Of a stretch of DNA of 64,000 bases, positions 20,883-28,377 are shown piece by piece. A program made the translations under genes and the position numbers. This DNA is from Leclercia adecarboxylata. Lineage in GTDB: Bacteria > Pseudomonadota > Gammaproteobacteria > Enterobacterales > Enterobacteriaceae. The number at the start of each line of letters is the position of its first letter. Position 1 is the stretch's first letter. Below the pieces are notes generated by a model. It was not told where the DNA came from. It did not search any database and was given only the letters and a program-made list of their open reading frames with translations. The stretch spans positions 3,162,001-3,226,000 of the forward strand of contig NZ_CP040889.1 of the NCBI RefSeq assembly GCF_006171285.1, given 5' to 3'.

Positions 20883-21974
20883 ATGTCACATCTGATGCTT
20901 TCCCGTCACGGGATCTGGTACTACCGCAGAGTTTATTCAACACCTCGGAGACGGCGCGAGATTCGTATTTCTCTGCGTACACGTTCAAAGCGTGAAGCTA
21001 TGAAACGTGCAGAACAATACATCACCTCACAGCCTTTCGCCTGTGTTCCCAAGGCCATCCCGGCACACTCATCTTCTGCCCTGGCTGCACCTGTACTGGT
21101 GAACGAGAAGAAATCATTATTTCCGAACCTGAAAAGTGAGCTTGAGAAGTACGCCAATGCGAAAACGGGGTCTGTGGGTGAGCGCGAGATTTTGACGATC
21201 AACAGGTGCGTGAATGCGTATTTGGCTGCGACCAAAGAGCCATTTAGCAAGAGAAGCGCAGCGGCGTTTGTTGATAGTTTGGAAGGATCTGCATCTACCA
21301 GAAACCGTTACATCAAGAAGAACTCTGCGTTTTTCAAATGGCTTGCCACTCGTACAGATGAAGATATTCGAAACACATTTGAGGGGATGGGTGTTAAGGA
21401 AACAACAGCACCGATGGATCGCCGTCCTGCCTACTCGCTCAACGATCTGAAACGATTGCACATTGCTTTGCATGGCGTGAAGGACTGGAAGCGGTGGATC
21501 ATTCTGATTGGTAGCTATTCGGGGATGAGGCAGAATGAGATTTGCCAGCTTTACCACAATGACGTGATGAGAGTTGAGGGGGGTTGGTGCTTCCGTGTTG
21601 ATAACTTGAACCCAAATCAGACGATAAAAACGGATAGTTCGCGGCGGTTCGTTCCGATCCATTCGCAGCTTCTTACGCTTGGCCTGCTTGATTTCATCAC
21701 TGACAGAAAAGGGCATTTGTTCCCTGAGCTTACCTTGCATCTCGGCAGTTATGGGCACTATTTTAGCCGTTGGTTTACGAGATTCAGGGGTAAGCATGAT
21801 TTGCCTGAGTACCATTCGTTGCGCCACTACGCCGCCACAACATTTAAACAGAATGGTTTCCCTGAGCAGTTCGCTTCCCAAGTTCTCGGTCACTCGAATG
21901 CGACGATAACTTATAACCGATACGGGAAGGGCGTTGATGTCTCGCGGTTGGTGCAAGTGATAGAGGCTCTTTGA
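20883..21974 (+). CDS. int: Tyrosine-type site-specific integrase
   Basis: 363-aa phage/island-type integrase. Catalytic residues are visible: Arg216 in SGMRQNE, His311 and Arg314 in YHSLRHYAAT, His337 in VLGHSNATITYNRYG, and the nucleophile Tyr344 or Tyr347 in the same segment. The N-terminal 50 residues are basic and resemble the arm-binding start seen in many enterobacterial island integrases; a core-binding helical domain follows (about 80-190). It reads away from ffs and is intact. AT-richer than the flanking backbone. It is the likely enzyme that placed the island beside ffs. Confidence 0.93.
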   Translation: MSHLMLSRHGIWYYRRVYSTPRRRREIRISLRTRSKREAMKRAEQYITSQPFACVPKAIPAHSSSALAAPVLVNEKKSLFPNLKSELEKYANAKTGSVGEREILTINRCVNAYLAATKEPFSKRSAAAFVDSLEGSASTRNRYIKKNSAFFKWLATRTDEDIRNTFEGMGVKETTAPMDRRPAYSLNDLKRLHIALHGVKDWKRWIILIGSYSGMRQNEICQLYHNDVMRVEGGWCFRVDNLNPNQTIKTDSSRRFVPIHSQLLTLGLLDFITDRKGHLFPELTLHLGSYGHYFSRWFTRFRGKHDLPEYHSLRHYAATTFKQNGFPEQFASQVLGHSNATITYNRYGKGVDVSRLVQVIEAL

Positions 21975-21990
21975 GCTATGTATCAAGGGA

Positions 21991-22008
21991 GCCAGCAGTT
22001 ATGCTGGC
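21991..22008. terminator. Hairpin between integrase and the convergent cassette
   Basis: GCCAGCA-gtta-TGCTGGC, a 7-bp stem lying between two convergent genes, followed by AT-rich sequence without a T run. A weak terminator at best. Confidence 0.5.
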
Positions 22009-22050
22009 GTTAATATAATGAAAAGAGTGTGCATGTTATTTATTGATGCT

Positions 22051-22437
22051 CTATGATTTGAAAATCAATAGATCGAATATCAAAAAGGAAATAAAGAAAA
22101 TGATGGCAATGAAAAGTAATAAGAACTTCACTTTCAACCATTTTATCATTTCATTAGGCAAATCTTTAATAAAGTCATAATGTTCTGATTCCATATCTCT
22201 AACAATAAAGCTGCCCTTTCTAACAATGAGAGGAAAGAAAAATAATAAATCTTTTTGGAATGTTAAAAATATACCGCCAGCCTGAGCAATAGTTATACCT
22301 CTTGGCAGAAAACCAAACTTTTCACGAAATGCATCACAAAGCTGTAGGTGTTGTTTGTTCTTTAGCGTTGAATAACCAAACGCAGCAATAGTAGTAAAGA
22401 CGAATAAGATAAATAAAATAGCGGTTACGCTTTTCAT
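22051..22437 (-). CDS. Small two-helix membrane protein, likely immunity protein of the adjacent effector
   Basis: 128 aa, very AT-rich coding. One hydrophobic helix at the N-terminus (about 4-23) and one at the C-terminus (about 106-125) flank a soluble middle of about 80 residues, so the middle may sit in the periplasm. I recognise no named family. It starts 1 nt after the stop of the PAAR-like toxin gene, and is the last gene of that operon. A tiny gene right after a secreted toxin, with membrane location matching a membrane-acting toxin, is the usual place for immunity. Function is inferred from position only. Confidence 0.6.
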   Translation of the reverse strand: MKSVTAILFILFVFTTIAAFGYSTLKNKQHLQLCDAFREKFGFLPRGITIAQAGGIFLTFQKDLLFFFPLIVRKGSFIVRDMESEHYDFIKDLPNEMIKWLKVKFLLLFIAIIFFISFLIFDLLIFKS

Positions 22438-22438
22438 C

Positions 22439-23815
22439 TTATTGTCCTACACTGTTATAGATAAACTCACCAACGGCCTCACCACCAGATGATGAAAGTT
22501 CACCACCTACATATCCAGCAGAGGTTCCAAGTATTACGCCACAAGCTAATGCACCAGCACCACCTGCTGCCATTGTAGCAGTGCCCAAGACTAACGAGCA
22601 TATGCCCATGCCTATCGCACCGCCAGCTAAACCACCGGCAAGGCCACCAGAGAAACTACCGATCTCAGTATATTTTTTCTTAGTACATTCAGCCTCTCGA
22701 CCAGTTGAACAAGCCTCATTTATCTCATTGATTGAGTGAACCGCACTAAATGCTATTCCAACGTAACCAGCATAACGCATCACCTTAGTATATTTAGCCG
22801 CTCGCTCGATATGCGTTGCGTAGCCTTCAATATCGCTGATCCCTGTCTCATTCCATTTATGCGTGATTGAACTAGTGGACAAGCCAAGCGCATTTTTTAT
22901 TTTTGTATACTCGCCAAACTTCATGGCCTTATTCAGGAAGCCAACTTTAAGCACACGATCAAGTTCAGTGAAGAGTTGCGCACGTCTAACATAAAACTGT
23001 TCGCCGATTAATGCGCCTCGCGTCATATAGGTATTTTTATAAGTTTCCTGGATTTCTTTAAGAATCTTTTCGATATTCTCAAAATATTTCCCAACTGGAT
23101 CAGCTGCAAGTCCAATGCCTTTATCCGCAATATTAGAGAAATTGGCAATGGTAGCGTAATGTTTATGCAGGAAGTTAGCTTCCTCGTGCGTTAGCGGTTC
23201 CAGTGCTGTATCAATGCGCTGTTTCGCTGCTTTCATGTGGGCGATCTGTTCGCTGTCCTGTTTGTCAGGATCAACCACGAGCATGATAGACCCGGCTTTG
23301 TACTCCTTACCTGAACCGTTAAGTGAGCGGTAAAGTTCGCGTGTTCCTTCTGGCTGACCACCAGCGAACAGGATGCTTTCAAAAGATTCGGTTGTAGATG
23401 TTTGAGGGACTACGCAAAAACCAGCATCAACACCAATACGTTTCTTTTTAGCCGCTTGTGCGTGTTGTTCCGGTTCAGTTGATGAATTGATCCAAGCGGG
23501 TTCTGGCCTTGGAGTGTTCCCCATCCATTGACCTGCTGGGGAGATAAGAATGTTAGACCCAATCGGACAGCCGCAAATAACTTCGGCACCATTTCCTGCT
23601 GCGATTTTTCCTTCAAGGTTCATTGTTGGGATGTTACCGATTATTTCCCCAACCTCTCCGCATTTAGGGCAGGGCGCAGTTTTATCGCCGTGTCTCAATG
23701 CTCCCAGGTGCGCATTTGAAAAGTTTGGAAGACTACTAAGCCCTTGCGCCCCCGTAGTCGTTTCATCGCCGTGAAGTCCTTCGGGGATTCCATCCCATGT
23801 TGAACGGTTACTCAT
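22439..23815 (-). CDS. PAAR-like protein with hydrophobic glycine-rich C-terminus, candidate type VI secretion effector
   Basis: 458 aa. Residues 36-95 look like a PAAR-type spike domain with four cysteines (C49, C52, C81, C83 in APCPKCG and VICGCPIGSN) that could bind zinc. Residues 130-380 are mainly helical and polar. Residues 387-440 form a long hydrophobic stretch with a GxxxGxxxG pattern (GGLAGGLAGGAIG), as in membrane-inserting or pore-forming toxins. No nuclease or lipase motif is seen. It overlaps the upstream PAAR gene by 4 nt (ATGA) and is followed after 1 nt by the likely immunity gene. Pore formation is an inference. Confidence 0.7.
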   Translation of the reverse strand: MSNRSTWDGIPEGLHGDETTTGAQGLSSLPNFSNAHLGALRHGDKTAPCPKCGEVGEIIGNIPTMNLEGKIAAGNGAEVICGCPIGSNILISPAGQWMGNTPRPEPAWINSSTEPEQHAQAAKKKRIGVDAGFCVVPQTSTTESFESILFAGGQPEGTRELYRSLNGSGKEYKAGSIMLVVDPDKQDSEQIAHMKAAKQRIDTALEPLTHEEANFLHKHYATIANFSNIADKGIGLAADPVGKYFENIEKILKEIQETYKNTYMTRGALIGEQFYVRRAQLFTELDRVLKVGFLNKAMKFGEYTKIKNALGLSTSSITHKWNETGISDIEGYATHIERAAKYTKVMRYAGYVGIAFSAVHSINEINEACSTGREAECTKKKYTEIGSFSGGLAGGLAGGAIGMGICSLVLGTATMAAGGAGALACGVILGTSAGYVGGELSSSGGEAVGEFIYNSVGQ

Positions 23816-24297
23816 ACTGTAGCCTCGTCAGCCAGAAAATCCTTGGCTGATGGCAATCCTTCACGATCTACGCACATTGCCCCAGATTGCGGGGTACTGA
23901 TGATTTCATCGCCGTTATCAAGTTTGCTGCCTACAACTGCAATACCGACGCCGCCGTAGGTTTTACTTTTTCCGGTGCTGGTGGCAATACGTGCGGTAGT
24001 TCCGTCGGGATAAACAACTTCATCACCTTTTAGTGCAATGCTCATCATTTCGCCATTTTCAGCCTGCATCTTAGCTTTGTGATGAGTCTCGCGAACAATA
24101 CCGCCCTGGCGTGTGAGGCTCCCGACCGTGGCAAAGCGGTAGATTTTGTTTACGGGGTGCCGCCGATTTATCTCTTCTTGTTCAGCAATGATGGCGCGTG
24201 CGCTATCTGCCATACCTGCGATTTGTTCTGGGGTGAAGGTCGGTTCGTTAAAAGATGCCAGGATTTCAGCGGTAAGATCGTTGTTATACTGTTTCAT
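23812..24297 (-). CDS. PAAR-domain protein, candidate type VI secretion spike tip
   Basis: 161 aa. After about 50 charged residues comes a PAAR-type beta repeat: ATVGSLTRQGGIV, a GD-containing strand (IALKGDEVVYPDGTT) and VGSKLDNGDEIISTPQSGA. PAAR proteins cap the VgrG spike of type VI secretion and carry effectors. It is first in a three-gene operon and overlaps the next gene by 4 nt. AGAGGGACTT precedes the ATG. No VgrG, Hcp or sheath gene is in the window, so it would need a machine encoded elsewhere. Metal-binding residues of the PAAR tip were not assigned. Confidence 0.7.
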   Translation of the reverse strand: MKQYNNDLTAEILASFNEPTFTPEQIAGMADSARAIIAEQEEINRRHPVNKIYRFATVGSLTRQGGIVRETHHKAKMQAENGEMMSIALKGDEVVYPDGTTARIATSTGKSKTYGGVGIAVVGSKLDNGDEIISTPQSGAMCVDREGLPSAKDFLADEATV

Positions 24298-24541
24298 AAG
24301 TCCCTCTACTTGTTATAGAAATAATCACAGAGGTCATTTTACAAACAATAACCACAGGCGCAACAAGTATTAGATCTAAGTGAAACTACGTTTCGTAACA
24401 GAAGGTTAGAGGATAGGACGATGCTTTGCGGCATTGCTTGAACTATTAAGTGCGAACTTTGAGGCACTCCCGGTTGTTACCCCGGAAATCCCCAAGTATC
24501 AGGGGCTGGTAGGGCACTGGTGGTCCCGTAACGGATGAGGC
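24298..24541. other. Gap between the PAAR operon and the resolvase gene
   Basis: No coding sequence that I can support. It must hold the promoter of the PAAR operon (minus strand) and the 3' end of the resolvase transcript. A short hairpin CCCC-aagtatca-GGGG lies at about 24491-24506. Base composition is more GC-rich near the resolvase end, suggesting a junction between pieces of different origin. Confidence 0.4.
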
Positions 24542-25153
24542 TTACGCCGCCAGCACTTTGTTAATGGTGGTTCTTGCTGCACCTGTGAGGCGATGGATCT
24601 CGCTCTTCGTCTTACCTGCTCCATGCAATACGCGAATCTGTTCGTGCAGTTTCTTGTCCAATGGACGGCCCTTGTAAGCGCCCTCAGCTTTCGCCTTGCT
24701 GATTCCCTCAGCCTGACGGCGGCGGCGGTCTGTGTAGTCTTTACGGGCTTTTGCTGCCAGCATTTCTAACATCATGCCGTTGATAGCTTTCATCATCGAC
24801 TGCATAAACTCACCCTGTGCGGCTAACACTACGTGGCTGGTAGGCAGGTCGAGAGCTACCACCCGTAAACCTTTACTATCGATCTGAGCTTTAAGTGTCT
24901 CCCAATCCTCAGCGTTGAGACGGCTCAGGCGGTCTACTTGTTCGACTAACAGAATGTCTCCGGGCGCGGCTATGTCTATCAGGCGCATAAGCTCTGGGCG
25001 CTGTAAGCTGGCTCCGCTTACGTTCTCAATGAAGTATGTGACGTGACCCAAATCATGAGCGGCGGCGAACTCAGCCAATGCTGCTTTGGCGCGTGTAGCA
25101 TCCTGCTCTTTAGTGGAGGCGCGAAGATAGGCATAAACTCGGCTGGTGGTCAT
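24542..25153 (-). CDS. Serine recombinase of the resolvase/invertase family
   Basis: 203 aa, typical small-resolvase length. Catalytic Ser13 lies in VYAYLRASTKEQ, with the arginines of VEQVDRLSRL near residues 71-74. The C-terminal HTH (AGKTKSEIHRLTGAARTTINKVL) follows the GRP linker. Such enzymes resolve cointegrates, resolve plasmid dimers or invert DNA. The region just before its start holds several direct and inverted repeats that could be its recombination site. It is not next to a transposase. More GC-rich than the PAAR cassette, so it may be of separate origin. Confidence 0.9.
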   Translation of the reverse strand: MTTSRVYAYLRASTKEQDATRAKAALAEFAAAHDLGHVTYFIENVSGASLQRPELMRLIDIAAPGDILLVEQVDRLSRLNAEDWETLKAQIDSKGLRVVALDLPTSHVVLAAQGEFMQSMMKAINGMMLEMLAAKARKDYTDRRRRQAEGISKAKAEGAYKGRPLDKKLHEQIRVLHGAGKTKSEIHRLTGAARTTINKVLAA

Positions 25154-25159
25154 CAGGGT

Positions 25160-25345
25160 AGTCTTTATGTAGCTTTTGGGTTGTAGTATAATTGCATGTG
25201 GCGTTTAAGTGGACAAGCGCTATTTAAGCTACGCCTTTTAGGCTACGCCTTTTAGGCCACTTTCATCACGTAGTGTTAATGTATACTCAAAAGCTACGTT
25301 TGTGTGATGGCGTAAGGATTCACGCCACTTAAGTCTGTCGTATCC
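25160..25345. promoter_or_regulatory. Repeat-rich region upstream of the resolvase, candidate res site and divergent promoters
   Basis: Contains a tandem 14-nt repeat GCTACGCCTTTTAG (25228-25241 and 25242-25255), an inverted pair GTAGCTTTTG / CAAAAGCTAC (25169-25178 and 25288-25297), and an outer inverted pair TTAAGTGG / CCACTTAA (about 25206-25213 and 25325-25332). Two TATACT boxes face outward, at 25185-25190 on minus and 25282-25287 on plus; each has CAAAAGCTAC just downstream. Resolvase sites of this kind usually sit in the resolvase promoter and give autoregulation. Confidence 0.55.
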
Positions 25346-25576
25346 CCCTTTCTACTATTATCCCCATCAATAGTGCGCATATTTTATATTTTCATATCTG
25401 CCTGTCTATTTCGCAAATTGTCATCATACTGAAACGTGACTGTCATTATTCTGTCATAAATTTTCGGCAGGGTAAGTGTGACATTTTTATTATCTATAAG
25501 CAGGAAATATATATCTGGATAATAATGTTAACTTCGTGTATTAATTTAAGAAAATAGTGCCAGGGATGTTAAAACC
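25346..25576. other. AT-rich gap before the ribbon-helix-helix gene
   Basis: No supported gene. Very AT-rich, with several TATAAT-like stretches near 25490-25530 that could drive the plus-strand two-gene module. An AGGGA site lies before the ATG at 25577. Confidence 0.4.
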
Positions 25577-25828
25577 ATGACGACTGCTGTCCTGAATGTG
25601 AAAATTGACGAAGCGCTGAAAGAGAAGCTTCGTCATTATGCCGAAGTGAATAATGAGAATCTCAGCGTTACCACAGAGAAGCTGCTGCAGATGGCGTTTG
25701 CTGTAGCAGATGAGGCGGGAGTAACGGAAGAGGATATCGACAATCAGCATACGGAAGAAGAGAGTGTAGCTCCATTTACTCCTAAAGAAATCAAAGCGTT
25801 AAGAAAAATTCTGAAGAAGAAAAAATGA
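25577..25828 (+). CDS. Small ribbon-helix-helix-like protein, possible antitoxin or repressor
   Basis: 83 aa. The N-terminus TTAVLNVKIDEALKEKLRHY has the beta-strand plus helix pattern of ribbon-helix-helix DNA-binding proteins (RelB/DinJ/CopG type). The second half is acidic (EEDIDNQHTEEE) and ends in a lysine-rich tail (LRKILKKKK). Its stop overlaps the start of the next gene by 4 nt (ATGA), so the two are translationally coupled. This is the layout of an antitoxin-first pair, but the second protein is not a toxin I recognise. It may equally be a plasmid- or island-maintenance regulator. Confidence 0.6.
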   Translation: MTTAVLNVKIDEALKEKLRHYAEVNNENLSVTTEKLLQMAFAVADEAGVTEEDIDNQHTEEESVAPFTPKEIKALRKILKKKK

Positions 25829-26043
25829 AACAACATCAACAATCAACCGCCAGCAGCTACTCAGAGGCCTGCTCGCTTCTGCGCTCTGGCTATGTCAAAC
25901 ATGTCCGCCTGGGCTGGGACGTTGGCAGTGATGAGTTCTTTCGAATTGCGTCTGACTGGTGTGATACCGGCGCAAAAATAAAGAAAGAAGGCGATAGTTT
26001 TGTTATTTCCCTGAAAGGTTTCCCTATCCCGGCTCAGCACTGA
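25825..26043 (+). CDS. Small protein of unknown function, second gene of the ribbon-helix-helix pair
   Basis: 72 aa, not recognised. It is compact and mixed in charge, with three tryptophans or aromatic clusters (RLGWDVGSDEFFRIASDWCD) followed by a predicted strand pair (AKIKKEGDSFVISLKGFPIP). No signal peptide or membrane helix. Start overlaps the stop of the upstream gene, and a strong terminator follows 18 nt after its stop, so the two genes form a closed operon. A toxin partner is possible, but nothing in the sequence shows a catalytic motif. Confidence 0.6.
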   Translation: MKQHQQSTASSYSEACSLLRSGYVKHVRLGWDVGSDEFFRIASDWCDTGAKIKKEGDSFVISLKGFPIPAQH

Positions 26044-26060
26044 TCTCCCCATGCTGAAAA

Positions 26061-26094
26061 TGTCTGACTGTAACCATTACAGTCAGACATTTTT
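26061..26094 (+). terminator. Rho-independent terminator at the right side of the island
   Basis: TGTCTGACTGTAA-cca-TTACAGTCAGACA is a 13-bp perfect stem followed by five T. It closes the two-gene operon. Base composition returns to GC-rich shortly after, so the right island border is probably near here. Confidence 0.93.
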
Positions 26095-26186
26095 AAATCT
26101 CGTCTTATTAGCGGCTATTTGTGCGCCCGCTCACTCTTTTTCCGTAATAAATATCACTGTTGCATTCGTTCATTGAGTCAAAGCGA

Positions 26187-27644
26187 TTATACCAGCGTGC
26201 GTTTTACACTGTGGCCGCTGTTACTCAGCGCCATCCACAGCGGCTTGATCCGCACCAGCGCGTTTTCCAGCTCGTCAGGTGCCAGGGAAAAGGGCATGCG
26301 CAGGTAGCGGTCAAAGGCTCCAGAGAGGCCAAAGCGCGTCCCGGTACCCAGATGAATGCCCGCCGCTTCGGCGCGCGAGGCCAACTGGGTGGCCAGCATA
26401 TCCGGCAGCTCTACCCAGTAAGAGAGACCCCCTTCCGGCATCCGGAAACGCCAGTCCGGGAAATGTTCCTGCAGCAGCGCCGCACAAGCATCCCGCCGCT
26501 CACGCAGCATCTGCCGGCGGGCAGATAAAAATGTTTCGCCATTCTCAATTAGCCACAGGGTTGCCAGCTGTTCCAGCAGCGGCGAGCCAAGATCGAGCGT
26601 ATCGCGGGTCTGGGCAAGCGTGGCGATGGTGCGTGCCGGGGCGCGAATCCAGCCCAGACGCAGACCTCCCCAGAAACTTTTTCCCGCCGAGCCCAGCGTA
26701 ATGACATTGCCGTTCGGGCAGAAGGAGGCCAGCGGCGGCGGGGGAGGGGCATCGAACCACAGATCTACCATGGTTTCATCCACTACCAGCGTGGTGCGGG
26801 CCCGGGCAGCCACGGCGGCGATGGCCTCCCGGCTCTTCTCGTCCATGCAGCGGCCAGTGGGATTGTGAAAATCGGGCATCAGATACGCCAGGCGCGGCGC
26901 GGTCTGGGCGAGGGTGGCGGCAAAGCCGTCGATATCCCAGCCGGTATGCGGCAGCGACACGCCAACCGGCCGACAGGATGCCCCCTGAATAGCCGCGATA
27001 GCCAGCGGGTAGGTGGGGTGATCCACCACCACCCGATCGCCCGGGCCGGTGAACATGCGCAGCACCAGCGCCAGCCCGCTGACGGCACCGTTAACCACCA
27101 TCACCTCTTCAGCCCGGGTAGGTAAACCGCGGCCGGTATAGCGTGCAGCAATGGCTTCGCGCAGCGCCAGCAACCCCAGCTGATCGTAGCCGGTTTGCGT
27201 CAGATGCGGGGTAATGGCGGTCAGGGCATGCGTATAGGCCTGATGGATCTCCGGCCCGGCACCCAGCGCGGCAGTAGAGAGATCAAGCGCCGCGCTGGCG
27301 TTGGCGCGGGTAGGGGGCGTGCGGCTGTCGGGCAGGATCACCCGCGAGCCACTGCCGTGCCGGCTTTCGAGATAACCTTCGTCCCGCAGATGGGCCAGGG
27401 CGCTGCTGACGGTGGTCCGGCTGACCTCGAGGGTTAAGGCCAGTTCCCGTTCCCCGGGCAGGCGCGTATCCAGCGCCAGCCTGCCGTCGAGGATCAGCAG
27501 GCGCAGGGCATCGGCCAGCTGCCGCCACAGCGGGGTACGGGAGGCACTCTCCTGCCAGTGACCCAGCAGGCGAACCAATGACTGACTTCCAAATCGACGT
27601 GATGACACGGGCAGTCCACTTTTTGAAAACTGGACATTAATCAT
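26187..27644 (-). CDS. MocR-family PLP-dependent regulator, YczR-like
   Basis: 485 aa. N-terminal GntR-type winged helix (PLWRQLADALRLLI to LEVSRTTVSSALAHLRDEGYLESRHGSG, residues 38-105) joined to an aminotransferase fold-type I domain. The PLP lysine is in LGSAGKSFWGGLRLGW, with the cofactor-binding Asp/Asn-Pro-Thr segment in MPDFHNPTGRCMD. MocR proteins use the fold as a ligand sensor, not as an enzyme. It is divergent from a yczE-type gene; YczR regulates yczE in Bacilli, so the neighbour is the likely target. The starts are only 48 nt apart, so the true start may lie further inside. Confidence 0.88.
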   Translation of the reverse strand: MINVQFSKSGLPVSSRRFGSQSLVRLLGHWQESASRTPLWRQLADALRLLILDGRLALDTRLPGERELALTLEVSRTTVSSALAHLRDEGYLESRHGSGSRVILPDSRTPPTRANASAALDLSTAALGAGPEIHQAYTHALTAITPHLTQTGYDQLGLLALREAIAARYTGRGLPTRAEEVMVVNGAVSGLALVLRMFTGPGDRVVVDHPTYPLAIAAIQGASCRPVGVSLPHTGWDIDGFAATLAQTAPRLAYLMPDFHNPTGRCMDEKSREAIAAVAARARTTLVVDETMVDLWFDAPPPPPLASFCPNGNVITLGSAGKSFWGGLRLGWIRAPARTIATLAQTRDTLDLGSPLLEQLATLWLIENGETFLSARRQMLRERRDACAALLQEHFPDWRFRMPEGGLSYWVELPDMLATQLASRAEAAGIHLGTGTRFGLSGAFDRYLRMPFSLAPDELENALVRIKPLWMALSNSGHSVKRTLV

Positions 27645-27692
27645 AGGGCCATTTCAGGCAATGATGAAAGCAGAAACCACCGGAGAAAGATC

Positions 27693-28301
27693 ATGTTGCG
27701 TCGATTACTTCAGCTTTACGTCGGATTAAGCCTGTACGGCCTGTCAACGGCGATGTTTGTCCGTGCGGATCTGGGAGCCGATCCGTGGAATGTCTTCCAC
27801 CTGGGGGTGGCAAAACTGCTGGCAATGGATATTGGCACCGTCATGATCCTCACCGGGGCGCTGGTCCTGCTGGTCTGGATCCCGCTGCGCCAGCGTCCCG
27901 GTCTCGGCACGATCAGTAACGTGATTGTGATTGGCCTGGCCGCCGATGCCGCATTGGCGTCTATTCCGGCCATTGATTCGCTGATGGCTCGCAGCCTGCT
28001 GCTGGCAAGCGCGGTGATTGTCAATGGGCTGGCGACGGGCATGTATATCGGGGCCGGATTTGGCGCCGGGCCGCGCGACGGCCTGATGACCGGGATCAAC
28101 GCCCGCACCGGCTGGTCGGTTCGCAGCGTACGCACGGCGATTGAAATTACGGTCCTGCTGATTGGCTGCGTGCTGGGCGGCACCTTTGGTGTAGGAACCA
28201 TACTCTATGCGCTGAGCATCGGTCCGCTGATCCAGATCTGCCTGCCGTGGTTTCGGCAGAAGCCGCGGATCGTTGCCCCAGAGCCGGGCCGCGTTGTCTG
28301 A
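27693..28301 (+). CDS. YczE/YitT-type integral membrane protein
   Basis: 202 aa, about five hydrophobic segments (LSLYGLSTAMFVRADLG, MILTGALVLLVWIPL, NVIVIGLAADAAL, ASAVIVNGLATGMYIG, TVLLIGCVLGGTFGVG). Conserved family features are the N-terminal RADLGADPWN and the glycine-rich IGAGFGAGPRDG. No transport substrate is known to me. GGAG precedes the ATG. Divergent from the MocR regulator, the common pair for this family. The stop codon sits 1 nt before a lac-type operator of the next gene, so transcription from here may run into lacI. Confidence 0.85.
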   Translation: MLRRLLQLYVGLSLYGLSTAMFVRADLGADPWNVFHLGVAKLLAMDIGTVMILTGALVLLVWIPLRQRPGLGTISNVIVIGLAADAALASIPAIDSLMARSLLLASAVIVNGLATGMYIGAGFGAGPRDGLMTGINARTGWSVRSVRTAIEITVLLIGCVLGGTFGVGTILYALSIGPLIQICLPWFRQKPRIVAPEPGRVV

Positions 28302-28302
28302 T

Positions 28303-28319
28303 TTTGCGAAGCGCTCACA
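28303..28319. promoter_or_regulatory. Lac-type operator upstream of lacI
   Basis: The minus strand reads TGTGAGCGCTTCGCAAA, identical over 17 nt to the operator in front of lacZ but inverted. The core GTGAGCGCT matches the left half of E. coli lac operators. It begins right after the yczE stop and is about 60 nt before the lacI ATG. Confidence 0.85.
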
Positions 28320-28377
28320 TGCTTTACGCCAGGCGTTATGACAGAATAGACACATCCGTCACTGCACCCTGAAGCGC

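Noticed and set aside
24400..24541. Possible attR or transposon end near the resolvase
   Set aside because: I compared it with the ffs 3' end and with the island's left side and found no convincing direct or inverted match. The attachment repeat remains unlocated.
25228..25255. Tandem repeats considered as a CRISPR fragment
   Set aside because: Only two adjacent 14-nt units without spacers and no cas genes; better explained as protein-binding repeats.
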